DNA from: Desulfitobacterium hafniense DCB-2
GTDB lineage: Bacteria > Bacillota > Desulfitobacteriia > Desulfitobacteriales > Desulfitobacteriaceae
DNA length: 64,000 bases
Assembly (NCBI RefSeq): GCF_000021925.1
Contig: NC_011830.1
Coordinates: forward strand, 2,442,501-2,506,500
Direction: 5' to 3'
Part shown: piece after piece, positions 43,002-51,690 of the stretch
Position numbering within the stretch: the first letter of the stretch is position 1
Layout: each line of letters begins with the position of its first letter
The notes under the pieces: model-generated
What the model saw: the letters and a program-made list of their open reading frames with translations, nothing else
Database searches by the model: none
Told to the model about the DNA's origin: nothing
Made by a program: the position numbers and the translations under genes

Positions 43002-43679
43002 ATGAGATTATTATTAGCAGAGGATGAACTGGAACTGGCCAATGCTTTAACAGCCATTCTCAAACACAACAATTATTCTGTGGATGCGGTAGATAATGGG
43101 GCTGATGCTCTGGATTGGGCTTTGGCCGGGAACTATGACGGCATCCTTCTGGATATCATGATGCCGAAGATGAATGGTCTGGAGGTTCTCGCCAAGCTGC
43201 GGGAAAAAGGAATTTCCACCCCAATCTTAATGCTCACAGCTAAAGGGGAGATCGAGGACCGGATTGAAGGTTTGGATCATGGGGCAGATGATTACCTGAC
43301 CAAGCCTTTTGCCATGGGGGAACTTTTAGCGCGGATTCGGGCCATCACCCGGCGCAAGACGGAATTTGCCCCCAATCTTCTCACCGTAGGCAATTTGCAG
43401 TTGGATCGGGCAAACTATGAATTATCCGGTGAGAAAGGTTCCATACGGTTAGGCAACAAAGAGTATCAGATGATGGAGATGATGATGAGCAGCCCCAACC
43501 GGCTGATCTCCACGGAACAGTTTATGGAACGAATCTGGGGCTATGATGCGGAAGCGGAAATCAATGTGGTATGGGTCTATATATCCTATCTGCGCAAAAA
43601 ACTGACTGCCTTAGGATCCACTGTAACGATTAAAGCCTCCCGCGGTTTAGGGTATACCTTGGAGGACAGTCATGGTTAA
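43002..43679 (+). CDS. OmpR-family response regulator
   Basis: This 225-residue regulator has a receiver domain (AEDE pocket, phospho-Asp in GILLDIMMPK at about 51, LTAKGE, LTKPFAMGE) and a winged-helix output domain (about 125-222, WGYDAEAEINVVWVYISYLRKKL, ASRGLGYTLE). ATG 43002 is correctly spaced from GGGAGGGG. It overlaps the sensor kinase gene by 8 nt. It is the first gene of the region leading to the VTC/DUF4956/Cthe_2159 operon. Confidence 0.92.
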   Translation: MRLLLAEDELELANALTAILKHNNYSVDAVDNGADALDWALAGNYDGILLDIMMPKMNGLEVLAKLREKGISTPILMLTAKGEIEDRIEGLDHGADDYLTKPFAMGELLARIRAITRRKTEFAPNLLTVGNLQLDRANYELSGEKGSIRLGNKEYQMMEMMMSSPNRLISTEQFMERIWGYDAEAEINVVWVYISYLRKKLTALGSTVTIKASRGLGYTLEDSHG

Positions 43680-44898
43680 AAATCTGCAAAAGCGCTTTAT
43701 CGCCATTGCTATGCTTTCCTTATTGGTGGTCATGGTGGTTGTCCTCGGCTCCCTTAATCTGGTTAATGTCGGGCATGTTACGCAAAATGCCGATAATCTA
43801 TTGGCAACCCTAGCCGAGAACGAGGGGCGGTTTCCTCCCTTGGGTCATGGGGAGCCGCCCCGCCGGGAACCCCGCAGCGGTTTTCGGATGACGGTGGAAA
43901 CTCCCTTTGAAACCCGTTATTTCCTGATTCGGACCAATAAGGACCAGTCCATTACCGAGATCGACACCAGCCATATTGCCGGTGTTTCCTCCACTGAGGC
44001 CATGGACTATGCCCAAAAGCTGTTGAAGGAGGGACGGGTTAACGGTTATTTAGGGCAGTACCGCTACTTGATTGCCGAAAAAGATTATGGCAATTTGTTG
44101 ATCCTTATGGATTGCAGCAGGCAGATCAATACCAGCAAAGATTTTCTCTGGAATTCTATAGGTATTGCGCTGATTAGCCTCTTGATCCTCTTTATTCTGG
44201 TCTCCGCCTTATCGAGACGGGCCATACGGCCGGTTATTGAAAATATGGAGAGGCAAAAGCAGTTCATCACCGATGCCGGTCATGAAATCAAGACGCCCTT
44301 GGCCATTATTGCCGCCAATAGTGAGGTTTTAGAGCTGACCAACGGCAAAAATGAGTGGACACAAAGCATTCAGCATCAGGTGAAACGGCTGGACGAACTG
44401 GTGAAGAATCTTCTCACCCTGGCCAAAATGGATGAAGGGAAAGTGGAGTTAATCTTCGAAAATTTGTCCTTCAGCGATCTCGTCGAGGAGACGGCCGGAA
44501 GTTTCACGGCTCTTGGGGAGAAAAAGGGACTGGAATTTGTGCTGGATATTCAGCCGGGTCTGCTGATTAAAGGAGAAGAGAGCAGCCTGCGTTATTTAGT
44601 GACCATCCTGGTGGATAATGGGGTAAAATATGCCGCTGAACATGGACAATTAAAAGTTTCTTTGAAGAAACGGGGTAAAACCACCTGCTTAGAAGTTTAT
44701 AATACCTGTGATCCGTTGCCTGAAGGGGATCTTAACCGTCTTTTTGATCGCTTTGCCCGCGGTGAGACATCCCGTTCCCGGGAAAGCGGCGGTTACGGAA
44801 TCGGGCTCTCCGTAGCTCAGGCTATTGTGACCGCTCACCAGGGCAGGATCACTGTCGAACGGCGGGAGCAGGGCATAAGTTTTATGGTAGTCATTTAA
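43672..44898 (+). CDS. Sensor histidine kinase
   Basis: This 408-residue kinase has two membrane spans (about 10-32 and 160-185) around a ~125-residue outer domain with a Pro/Arg-rich stretch (LGHGEPPRREPRSG). The phospho-acceptor helix is DAGHEIKTPLAII (about 201-213), and the ATPase domain has VDNGVKYA and GGYGIGLSVAQ. The G1 box is replaced by NTCDPLP, a variant seen in other Firmicute kinases, so it is probably still active. It pairs with the overlapping response regulator; the signal is unknown. Confidence 0.9.
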   Translation: MVKNLQKRFIAIAMLSLLVVMVVVLGSLNLVNVGHVTQNADNLLATLAENEGRFPPLGHGEPPRREPRSGFRMTVETPFETRYFLIRTNKDQSITEIDTSHIAGVSSTEAMDYAQKLLKEGRVNGYLGQYRYLIAEKDYGNLLILMDCSRQINTSKDFLWNSIGIALISLLILFILVSALSRRAIRPVIENMERQKQFITDAGHEIKTPLAIIAANSEVLELTNGKNEWTQSIQHQVKRLDELVKNLLTLAKMDEGKVELIFENLSFSDLVEETAGSFTALGEKKGLEFVLDIQPGLLIKGEESSLRYLVTILVDNGVKYAAEHGQLKVSLKKRGKTTCLEVYNTCDPLPEGDLNRLFDRFARGETSRSRESGGYGIGLSVAQAIVTAHQGRITVERREQGISFMVVI

Positions 44899-44950
44899 AC
44901 TATCGATCAGAACTATCTGCCCATGGGTTCTGAAACAGGTAAGAAGAGTT

Positions 44951-44976
44951 GAAATTCGACACCAGTGTCGAATTTC
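44951..44976. promoter_or_regulatory. Perfect 12-bp-arm palindrome
   Basis: GAAATTCGACAC and its complement are separated by CA. It lies 52 bp after the kinase gene. No T-run follows, so it may be a DNA-binding operator or RNA hairpin rather than a terminator. Confidence 0.45.
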
Positions 44977-45149
44977 ATGTCAAGCTCTCCTTCTGCTGGG
45001 TTACCGGCAGAGGAGCGAGAGGTGTGGAATTGCTCAAGGAAAACATCAGATATATTTAGTTAAGGAAGCTAAAGGGTAAATTATATGTTATAATTAGCCA
45101 AATATATAGTATTCCCTTGGCCAAAATACTTAAATTGAGGTGATGATTT

Positions 45150-45713
45150 ATGAGCCGAATAAAGGTTGGCGTCCTGGTGGGAAGCTTACGCAAGGATTCT
45201 TTTTGCCGGAAGCTGAGCAAGGCCCTTAAGGAAGTGGCCCCGCAATCCCTTGAACTGGAAAACGTGGAGATCGGTGAGCTGGCTCTCTATAACGAGGATC
45301 TTGACGAGCCGGGTAACCTTCCGGAAGCCTGGACTGTTTTTCGTGAAAAGATGAAAAGCTGCGATGCCTTTCTCTTTGTAAGTCCCGAGTATAACCGGTC
45401 GGTGCCTGGGGTGCTTAAGAATGCACTTGATGTAGGGTCCAGACCGCCCAGTAAGAGCGTGTGGGGAGGGAAACCCGGGGCGGTCCTGACGGCTTCGCCG
45501 GGTTCAATCGGCGGCTTTGGGGCGAACCATCACCTTCGCCAAACCCTCTCCTGCTTAAATGTGCCGACGATGCAGGCTCCGGAAGCTTATCTGGGCAATA
45601 TCGCCACTGTTTTTGATGAAAACGGTAACCTTACCAATGAGCGGACCCGCGGGTTTTTACAGAAATTTATGGAGTCTTATGTCATTTGGGTGGACAAGAA
45701 TAAGCTAACCTAA
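45150..45713 (+). CDS. NADPH-dependent FMN reductase family protein
   Basis: This 187-residue flavodoxin-fold enzyme has the FMN phosphate loop GSLRKDSFCRKL (about 11-22) and the isoalloxazine motif SPEYNRSVPGVLKNALD (about 75-91). It is related to ChrR/YieF quinone and chromate reductases and NADPH:FMN reductases, using NAD(P)H to reduce quinones, flavins or metals. Ahead of a ferritin-like gene by 28 bp, it could supply reduced flavin to mobilise iron, but that is inference. Confidence 0.9.
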   Translation: MSRIKVGVLVGSLRKDSFCRKLSKALKEVAPQSLELENVEIGELALYNEDLDEPGNLPEAWTVFREKMKSCDAFLFVSPEYNRSVPGVLKNALDVGSRPPSKSVWGGKPGAVLTASPGSIGGFGANHHLRQTLSCLNVPTMQAPEAYLGNIATVFDENGNLTNERTRGFLQKFMESYVIWVDKNKLT

Positions 45714-45747
45714 GCTAACTCATTGAACATGAACAGGAGGGATGGCA

Positions 45748-46233
45748 GTGAATGCTTTAGAATTTGCGATTAAAATGGAACTGGATGGAGAACGCTATTA
45801 CCGGGAGCAAGCAGTGATCAATCAAGCCAACAGCTTGAGGGCGATTTTCTTAATGCTGGCCGATGATGAAAAAATGCATGCTCAGATCTTAGAGAAGAAG
45901 ACCAAGAACCTGAACTATACCCTGGAACCGAATGAGACCCTGGCCACGGCCAAAAACGTTTTCAGTGATAAAGACAGGATTAAAAACGAGATTAAGGAAA
46001 TTCCCAGTCAGATCGATGTCTATCGGGCCGCCCTGGACAATGAAAAAGAAAGCATCCTTCTCTATCAAAAATGCTCTTCTGAAGCAGCGGATGGGGAGAC
46101 CAAAGCTTTGTTTGACTATCTGATTCTCCAGGAAAAGGAGCACTATGCCATTCTGGAACAATTAACCGCTTTGCTCAGCCGCTCGGAGGAGTGGGTGGAA
46201 GATGCCGAGTTTGGCCTCCGGGAAGACTATTAA
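45748..46233 (+). CDS. Ferritin-like di-iron protein (rubrerythrin-type, no rubredoxin)
   Basis: This 161-residue four-helix protein has di-iron ligands in KMELDGERYYRE (about 8-19), DDEKMHAQIL (about 41-50), ALDNEKESILLY and LQEKEHYAILEQL. It lacks the Cys-rich rubredoxin tail. Such proteins act in peroxide reduction or iron binding. GTG 45748 is spaced 7 nt from CAGGAGG, while ATG 45742 abuts it. It is likely in one transcript with the flavin reductase. A strong terminator follows. Confidence 0.85.
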   Translation: MNALEFAIKMELDGERYYREQAVINQANSLRAIFLMLADDEKMHAQILEKKTKNLNYTLEPNETLATAKNVFSDKDRIKNEIKEIPSQIDVYRAALDNEKESILLYQKCSSEAADGETKALFDYLILQEKEHYAILEQLTALLSRSEEWVEDAEFGLREDY

Positions 46234-46261
46234 GATAAGTTTATAATCGGAAGATAAGTGT

Positions 46262-46312
46262 ATAAAAAGAACCACGAGGCTGTGCTCAGGACAGATTCGT
46301 GGTTCTTTTTAT
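46262..46312 (+). terminator. Rho-independent terminator after the ferritin-like gene
   Basis: A perfect 16-bp stem, AAAAAGAACCACGA pairing with TCGTGGTTCTTTTT. It may act on both strands. Confidence 0.9.
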
Positions 46313-46463
46313 ATAAAGGCAAAGTTTTGCTGAACTTCTATGAAGTGCGGAAGCTTTAAAGTGAGTTTAAGGTTCAGCAGATAAACTTTAATCATAGCGA
46401 TTGTTAAGTCATCGTTAAGACATTGTAAAGTAAGGTTAAATAAGAAATCGGGAGGGCAACTGG

Positions 46464-47192
46464 ATGAGCACCTATCAATCTGTTTTTAAACGCTATGAAA
46501 AGAAATATATGCTGAATGAAGAACAGTATCGGCACCTGCTCAAAAGAGCGGCAGGAAAAGTAAAAGAGGATAAGTTCAAGCAAAGCAGGATTAACACGAT
46601 CTATTTCGATACCCCGGATTATCACTTGATTTCCGCGTCCCTGGAAAAACCGCTCTATAAAGAAAAATTAAGACTAAGAAGTTATGGTACTCCCCATGGT
46701 CATGATCAGGTTTTTGTAGAGCTTAAGAAAAAGTTCCAGGGTGTGGTCTATAAGCGACGAACAGTAATGTCTCTGGAAGAGGCGGTGGAGTATCTCTACC
46801 ATAGAAAACCGGCCCGCAACGCCAGTCAGATCACGCAAGAAATCGACTGGTTCCTCAAGTTCTATGGAGAGATTGGTCCCGCCATGTATATCTCCTATGA
46901 GCGCCTGGCTCTTTCCGGTATTGAGGATCCCGGACTAAGAATTACCTTCGATCAAGATATTCTCTGGCGTCAGGATGAGCTTGATTTAAGCATGGCACCT
47001 TGGGGGCGCTCGTTGCTGGCTCCGGGACAGCGGCTTATGGAGATCAAAATTGCCGGCGCCATGCCCTTGTGGCTTGCACACATTTTGGACGAACTGGCAA
47101 TCTACCCGAGCTCCTTCTCCAAATACGGCAAGGCTTATCTGACTTCCTCAGCAGGTCAAATATTAAATAAAGGGGGAAAAATCATTGCTTGA
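46464..47192 (+). CDS. VTC-domain polyphosphate polymerase
   Basis: This 242-residue protein is a VTC catalytic domain alone. It has the N-terminal FKRYEKKYML (about 8-17), INTIYFDTPDYH (about 43-54), the basic YKEKLRLRSYG (about 66-76), FVELKKKFQGVVYKRR (about 84-99), LMEIKIAG (about 191-198) and FSKYGKAYL. These Lys/Arg and Glu residues line the triphosphate tunnel in yeast Vtc4, where ATP gamma-phosphate is added to polyphosphate. It overlaps the DUF4956 gene by 8 nt, suggesting a membrane-linked complex. A triphosphatase role is an alternative. Confidence 0.9.
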   Translation: MSTYQSVFKRYEKKYMLNEEQYRHLLKRAAGKVKEDKFKQSRINTIYFDTPDYHLISASLEKPLYKEKLRLRSYGTPHGHDQVFVELKKKFQGVVYKRRTVMSLEEAVEYLYHRKPARNASQITQEIDWFLKFYGEIGPAMYISYERLALSGIEDPGLRITFDQDILWRQDELDLSMAPWGRSLLAPGQRLMEIKIAGAMPLWLAHILDELAIYPSSFSKYGKAYLTSSAGQILNKGGKIIA

Positions 47193-47883
47193 CAGTATTT
47201 TTCAAAGTATATTGAATATAGAGGCTGCCGGAACGGCTTTTCCCTGGCAATCTTTTTTGCTTTGCACAGGGGTCTCCCTCTTACTGGGGATTATTATTGC
47301 TTGTTTCTATATGTATCGCAACGCTTATTCTTATAGCAAAAGTTTCGTAGCTACTTTAGCCACCTTGCCGGCAATCGTTCAGCTGGTGATCATGCTGGTC
47401 AACGGCAACCTGGGAGCCGGTCTTGCCGTTATGGGGGCGTTCAGCCTGGTCCGTTTCCGTTCCATTCCCGGTTCTGCTAAGGAAATCAGCAGTATTTTCC
47501 TGGCTATGGCCATCGGTTTGGCCACAGGTATGGGATTCTTGGGCATTGCCGTTATGTTTACACTGATCCTTGGCTTGACCAATCTTTTGCTGGATTGGGT
47601 GGGGTTCGGCGAACAGAAAAATGCTGAGAAAACCTTGCGGATTACGATTCCTGAAGGGTTGGATTACTCTGGAGTTTTTGATGATCTTTTTGAGCGGTAT
47701 CTGAGCAAATGGGATTTAGTCCAGGTTAAAACCACTAATATGGGAAGTCTCTTTAAATTGGATTACCGAATCCTGTTGAAAGATATGAACAAAGAACGAG
47801 AACTGATTAACGAACTTCGCTGCCGCAACGGCAATCTGGAGATACTCTGCGGCAGGGTCAGCGTGCGTAAGGAGGAACTATAA
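47185..47883 (+). CDS. DUF4956 membrane protein
   Basis: This 232-residue protein has four or five membrane spans in its first 140 residues, including LLLGIIIACFYMY, the conserved GAFSLVRFRSIPG (about 84-96) and GFLGIAVMFTLILGLTNLLL. A cytoplasmic ~85-residue alpha/beta domain follows. The family is often found next to VTC-domain genes. A plausible role is a membrane partner or channel for polyphosphate. TTG 47185 follows AAAGGGGG and lies inside the VTC 3' end. Confidence 0.85.
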   Translation: MLDSIFQSILNIEAAGTAFPWQSFLLCTGVSLLLGIIIACFYMYRNAYSYSKSFVATLATLPAIVQLVIMLVNGNLGAGLAVMGAFSLVRFRSIPGSAKEISSIFLAMAIGLATGMGFLGIAVMFTLILGLTNLLLDWVGFGEQKNAEKTLRITIPEGLDYSGVFDDLFERYLSKWDLVQVKTTNMGSLFKLDYRILLKDMNKERELINELRCRNGNLEILCGRVSVRKEEL

Positions 47884-49817
47884 TGAAGAAAATAAGGTCA
47901 AAGGGATACACATTAGTCTCCCTTTTCCTGGTCTTGACCTTAGGGCTCACAGGCTGCGGCAAGGCCGGAAGCCAACAGGAAATGAGTGATGCCTCTGTGG
48001 CCATCTCCTCCCCGGTAACTTCGTCAGCGGAATTTGACCTTAGTTTTTCGGCTCGTGATTTGGACGTAGGTTTTGACGAGGGGACGGCCACCCAAATTAC
48101 TTTAAGCGATAGCGGCATTGAGGTGGTGGGTTCAGGTGCCGAGGCCGAGGGGGAGACGGTGAGCATTACACAGGAGGGGACGTATGTTTTATCCGGATCC
48201 TTGCCTGATGGGCAAATCATCGTCGATGCACCGGACACGGATAAGATTCAGCTGGTCCTGAGGGGAGTGAGTATCCATAACGAGGATCATGCGGCTTTGT
48301 ATATTAAGGAAGCGGACAAAGTGTTCATAACCCTGGCCACAGACAGCCAAAATACCCTGAGCGATGGCACGGAGTATGTGCAAAGGGATGAGGTCAATGT
48401 GGATGGGGCGATTTACAGCAAGGCTGATCTCACCATTAATGGAGGCGGTTCCCTCAATGTCATCGGTAATTATAAACATGGGATTGTTTCCAAGGATGAT
48501 CTGGTCATCACCGGCGGCAAGCTCTCCGTGACCGCTCAAGGCCAGGGATTGCATGGCAAGGATTGTGTCAAAATCAAAGATGGCATCTTTGCCTTGAAGA
48601 CTCAGGGAGATGCTGTTCAATCAGATAACACCGAGGATGAGACCAGAGGGTTTGTCTATATTGCCGGCGGCACCTTTGCCATCGAGACCCAAGGGGATGC
48701 CTTCCAGGCCGAAACCCTTCTCCAGGCCGACGGCGGTACGTTCAAGATCATGACCGGGGGGGGCAGTGAAAACGCCAGCACGGATTCCCAGGGCAATGAA
48801 CAGGCCGGCTGGGGCATGTGGGGCGGGCCTCCGGGAAATCCTGAGAACGTCAATGGCGCCCCGCCTGAAACAGCAACTGAAGCTGCAACGGTCGAGGACA
48901 CTCCCAGCGCCAAAGGATTTAAAGCCGGTAAAGAGATGATTCTTAATGAAGGAAGTTTTGATATCGATTCTTCCGACGATGCCCTGCACAGCAATGGCAA
49001 GCTGGTCATTACCGGAGGCACTTACGCTGTCAGTTCCGGAGATGATGGGCTTCATGCCGATGGTGATTTGACCATCACCGGGGGAATTCTCCTGGTGGCT
49101 AAAAGCTATGAGGGCATAGAAGGAAATACCATAACCATCACAGGCGGGATCATAGAAGTCACAGCCCGTGACGACGGCCTGAACGTAGCCGGGGGCAACG
49201 ACGGCTCAGCTTTTGGCCGGCCCGGGCAGAACAGCTTCACTCAGGTAAGCACAGATCACTATTTGCGGATCAGCGGCGGTGAGATTAAAGTCGATGCCGC
49301 CGGGGACGGCCTGGATTCCAACGGCAACCTGTTCGTCGAGGGGGGAACGATTACCGTAAGCGGTCCTATCAATAATGGCAACGCTGCCCTGGATTATGAC
49401 GGAACGGCCACGATTAGCGGCGGAGTCCTGATGGTCACGGGGAGCAGCGGGATGGCTCAAGGGTTTTCTGAAGAGTCCGGCCAATATTCCTTGCTTCATA
49501 ATCTTTCAACCTCTGTGGCGGCAGGAAGTGAGGTAACCTTAACCGATGTCAATGATAAGGTCATCCTGAAGTGGACGGCAAATAAGGAATTTACCTCAGT
49601 TCACCTCAGCTCTCCGGATCTGGTCCAAGGGGGGACCTATACTTTAACTGCCGGCCCCCTTGAAGAAACGGTGACTCTATCTTCAGTGGCCACCTCTAAT
49701 GGCGGGGGCATGGGCAGCGGCATGGACGGCATGGGAGGCGGCGGCAAAGGTGGCAACTTTGGCGATATGAAGGGCCAGCCTCCCCAACCGGGTGCAAAAC
49801 CGGACCGTCCCAATTGA
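47883..49817 (+). CDS. Cthe_2159-type carbohydrate-binding lipoprotein
   Basis: This 644-residue lipoprotein has a signal ending in LGLTGC (Cys25). The body is a right-handed beta-helix-like array of ITGG-x-(L/Y) repeats, for example LVITGGKLSVTAQGQGLHG, LVITGGTYAVSSGDDGLHAD and LTITGGILLVAKSYEGIEG, typical of the Cthe_2159 (PF14262/DUF4353) family that binds acidic polysaccharide. A ~60-residue Gly/Pro/Ala insert interrupts it (about 295-345). The C-terminus is Gly/Met-rich (GGGMGSGMDGMGGGGKGG). It overlaps the DUF4956 stop by 1 nt (TAATG), so the three genes form one operon. Confidence 0.88.
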   Translation: MKKIRSKGYTLVSLFLVLTLGLTGCGKAGSQQEMSDASVAISSPVTSSAEFDLSFSARDLDVGFDEGTATQITLSDSGIEVVGSGAEAEGETVSITQEGTYVLSGSLPDGQIIVDAPDTDKIQLVLRGVSIHNEDHAALYIKEADKVFITLATDSQNTLSDGTEYVQRDEVNVDGAIYSKADLTINGGGSLNVIGNYKHGIVSKDDLVITGGKLSVTAQGQGLHGKDCVKIKDGIFALKTQGDAVQSDNTEDETRGFVYIAGGTFAIETQGDAFQAETLLQADGGTFKIMTGGGSENASTDSQGNEQAGWGMWGGPPGNPENVNGAPPETATEAATVEDTPSAKGFKAGKEMILNEGSFDIDSSDDALHSNGKLVITGGTYAVSSGDDGLHADGDLTITGGILLVAKSYEGIEGNTITITGGIIEVTARDDGLNVAGGNDGSAFGRPGQNSFTQVSTDHYLRISGGEIKVDAAGDGLDSNGNLFVEGGTITVSGPINNGNAALDYDGTATISGGVLMVTGSSGMAQGFSEESGQYSLLHNLSTSVAAGSEVTLTDVNDKVILKWTANKEFTSVHLSSPDLVQGGTYTLTAGPLEETVTLSSVATSNGGGMGSGMDGMGGGGKGGNFGDMKGQPPQPGAKPDRPN

Positions 49818-49860
49818 ACGAGGTTAAACTACAGTGGAAAACCATGAATATTAGCTAGTT

Positions 49861-49918
49861 AAAACCCCCTGGGCTATCCCGGTGCATTGCACTGGAGGGG
49901 ATGCCGCAGGGGGTTTTT
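49861..49918. terminator. Bidirectional terminator between the VTC operon and opuAC
   Basis: AAAACCCCCTG pairs with CAGGGGGTTTTT around an inner stem-loop. Confidence 0.85.
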
Positions 49919-49924
49919 AACTTC

Positions 49925-50821
49925 CTATTTGAGCCAGCTGTCCACTAAGTCCCGATTCTCAGCCATCCATTTTTGGGCCGCTTCTTCAGGTTTCATACCC
50001 TCGTTAATATAACCCTCCAAGGTACCGATCTGTTGATCATTGAGCTCAAATTTCTTGAGCATTGCCGCGACTTCGGGATGAGCTTGGGTAAACTCCTTGT
50101 TGGCCAAAGTGTGAATCTGTTCAGACTGGCCATAGCTGCCCTTTGGATCTTCAAGGTATTTTAAATCGTATTTGGCGAATTTCCAATGGGGGCTCCAACC
50201 GGTAACGGCAATCCATTCCTGGTTGCGATAGGCTTTGTCTAAAGCGGCCAGCATAGCGGCTTCAGAACTTTGAATCAGGTTAAAATCCAGGTTATAGCTG
50301 TCAATAGCAGTTTCAGTAGCTTTCATAATTCCGGCACCGGGATCAATCCCCGTAATTCTGCCGCTGAGCCTGTCTTTGTGGGCGTTCAATTCTTCGATGG
50401 AGCTGATCTCCGCATACTCAGGAACCACAAGGCCGATTTTTGCTTCAGCAGTATACCACACGCCATAATCATCCAGCTTGTTTTTATATTTATCCCAGAA
50501 AATTTGATGAGTAGTGGGGAGCCAGCTGTCCATGAAGATATCTAAATTTCCTGCGGAGAGTCCCACAAAGAGGGGAGCGGCATCAAGGCTTGTCATCTTT
50601 ACTTTATAACCTTGTTCTTCCAGGATAACTTTCCAGAGGTTGCTGACGGCTACGGCTTCCGCCCAGTTAACATAGCCGATATTGACCGTTTTGTCGCTGC
50701 CGTTGGTCTTTTTATTGCCGGATGGGCTGCCGGGGGCTGCTCCACAGCCGGTCAGCCCAATGGCGAGCAGAGCTGTCAGCGCCCAGAAGAGGGCTTTGGG
50801 CCAAGATTTTTGTATTTTCAT
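49925..50821 (-). CDS. opuAC: Glycine betaine ABC transporter substrate-binding lipoprotein
   Basis: This 298-residue OpuAC-domain lipoprotein has a signal ending in IGLTGC (Cys26). Aromatic residues likely to cage the quaternary amine are visible in IGYVNWAEAVAVS, MDSWLPTTHQIFW and VTGWSPHWKF. It captures glycine betaine or a similar osmolyte outside the cell. It is the last gene of an ATPase-permease-binding-protein operon on the minus strand. Confidence 0.92.
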   Translation of the reverse strand: MKIQKSWPKALFWALTALLAIGLTGCGAAPGSPSGNKKTNGSDKTVNIGYVNWAEAVAVSNLWKVILEEQGYKVKMTSLDAAPLFVGLSAGNLDIFMDSWLPTTHQIFWDKYKNKLDDYGVWYTAEAKIGLVVPEYAEISSIEELNAHKDRLSGRITGIDPGAGIMKATETAIDSYNLDFNLIQSSEAAMLAALDKAYRNQEWIAVTGWSPHWKFAKYDLKYLEDPKGSYGQSEQIHTLANKEFTQAHPEVAAMLKKFELNDQQIGTLEGYINEGMKPEEAAQKWMAENRDLVDSWLK

Positions 50822-50850
50822 TGAATCATCCTTTATATTTTTATGATTTT

Positions 50851-51690
50851 CTAGATCTTTTTAGCTACCCGGGAGTTTCGTAAGGCTCCCTGGCTGAGAC
50901 GGTCAAGGATCATGGCCAGGATAACCACCGCTAAGCCATATTCGAACCCTTTGCCGATATCCATCCCGGAAATCCCTGCCAGTACCCCGGCTCCCAGGCC
51001 CTGAGCTCCGATCATGGCGGAGATAACCACCATGGATAAGGAGAGCATCATGGTTTGATTGATTCCGGCCATGATGGTCGGCAAAGCTAGGGGTAATTGA
51101 ATCTTCCACAGCATTTGCCGGGAATTGGAGCCAAAGGCCTCTCCCACTTCCACCAGATCGGCGGGAACCTGACGAATTCCCAGAGCCGTTAAGCGAATGA
51201 CAGGCGGCATGGCAAAGATAACGGTGGCAAAAATCGCCGATACCGTTCCTAAGCTGAAGAACATCAAAGCAGGAATGAGGTAAACGAAGGAAGGCATGGT
51301 TTGCATGAAATCCAGAATAGGGGAAAGGACTCTATGAAAACCATTATGCCGTGCTCCCAGTATCCCTAAGGGAATTCCGATCACTAAGGAGACAAGGGAG
51401 GCGAGCAGGACCAGGATGAGAGTATCGAGAAAAGCCGGCCATAACTCTAAATTATAGATCAGACAGAGGCCTACGGTGGTGCCCAGAGCCAGGCGCCAGC
51501 CTTTGGCCCGCCATGCCAACGCTGCGAAGAGAAGGACGAGGATAAACCAGGGGACGACGTCAAGCCCCTCCCTCATTGCATCGGTCATTGAGGTTACCGA
51601 ATCGGTAAAGGCATCGAAGGCACTTCCAAAATAGAAGAGCAGGGTATCGACACCCTGATTAACCCACTCCCCCAAAGGAATTTTCGTCAT
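50851..51690 (-). CDS. opuAB: Glycine betaine ABC transporter permease
   Basis: This 279-residue permease of the ProW/OpuAB type has IGIPLGILGARHNG, LDFMQTMPSFVYLIPALMFFSLG (about 132-154) and the EAA loop VEVGEAFGSNSRQMLWKIQLPLALP (about 188-212). Its start overlaps the ATPase stop by one base. It forms the channel for osmolyte uptake with OpuAA and OpuAC. Confidence 0.93.
   Translation of the reverse strand: MTKIPLGEWVNQGVDTLLFYFGSAFDAFTDSVTSMTDAMREGLDVVPWFILVLLFAALAWRAKGWRLALGTTVGLCLIYNLELWPAFLDTLILVLLASLVSLVIGIPLGILGARHNGFHRVLSPILDFMQTMPSFVYLIPALMFFSLGTVSAIFATVIFAMPPVIRLTALGIRQVPADLVEVGEAFGSNSRQMLWKIQLPLALPTIMAGINQTMMLSLSMVVISAMIGAQGLGAGVLAGISGMDIGKGFEYGLAVVILAMILDRLSQGALRNSRVAKKI

Noticed and set aside
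44690..44800. Missing DxGxG box in the 43672 kinase as loss of function
   Set aside because: An NTxDPLP-like replacement recurs in Firmicute kinases that keep the other boxes.
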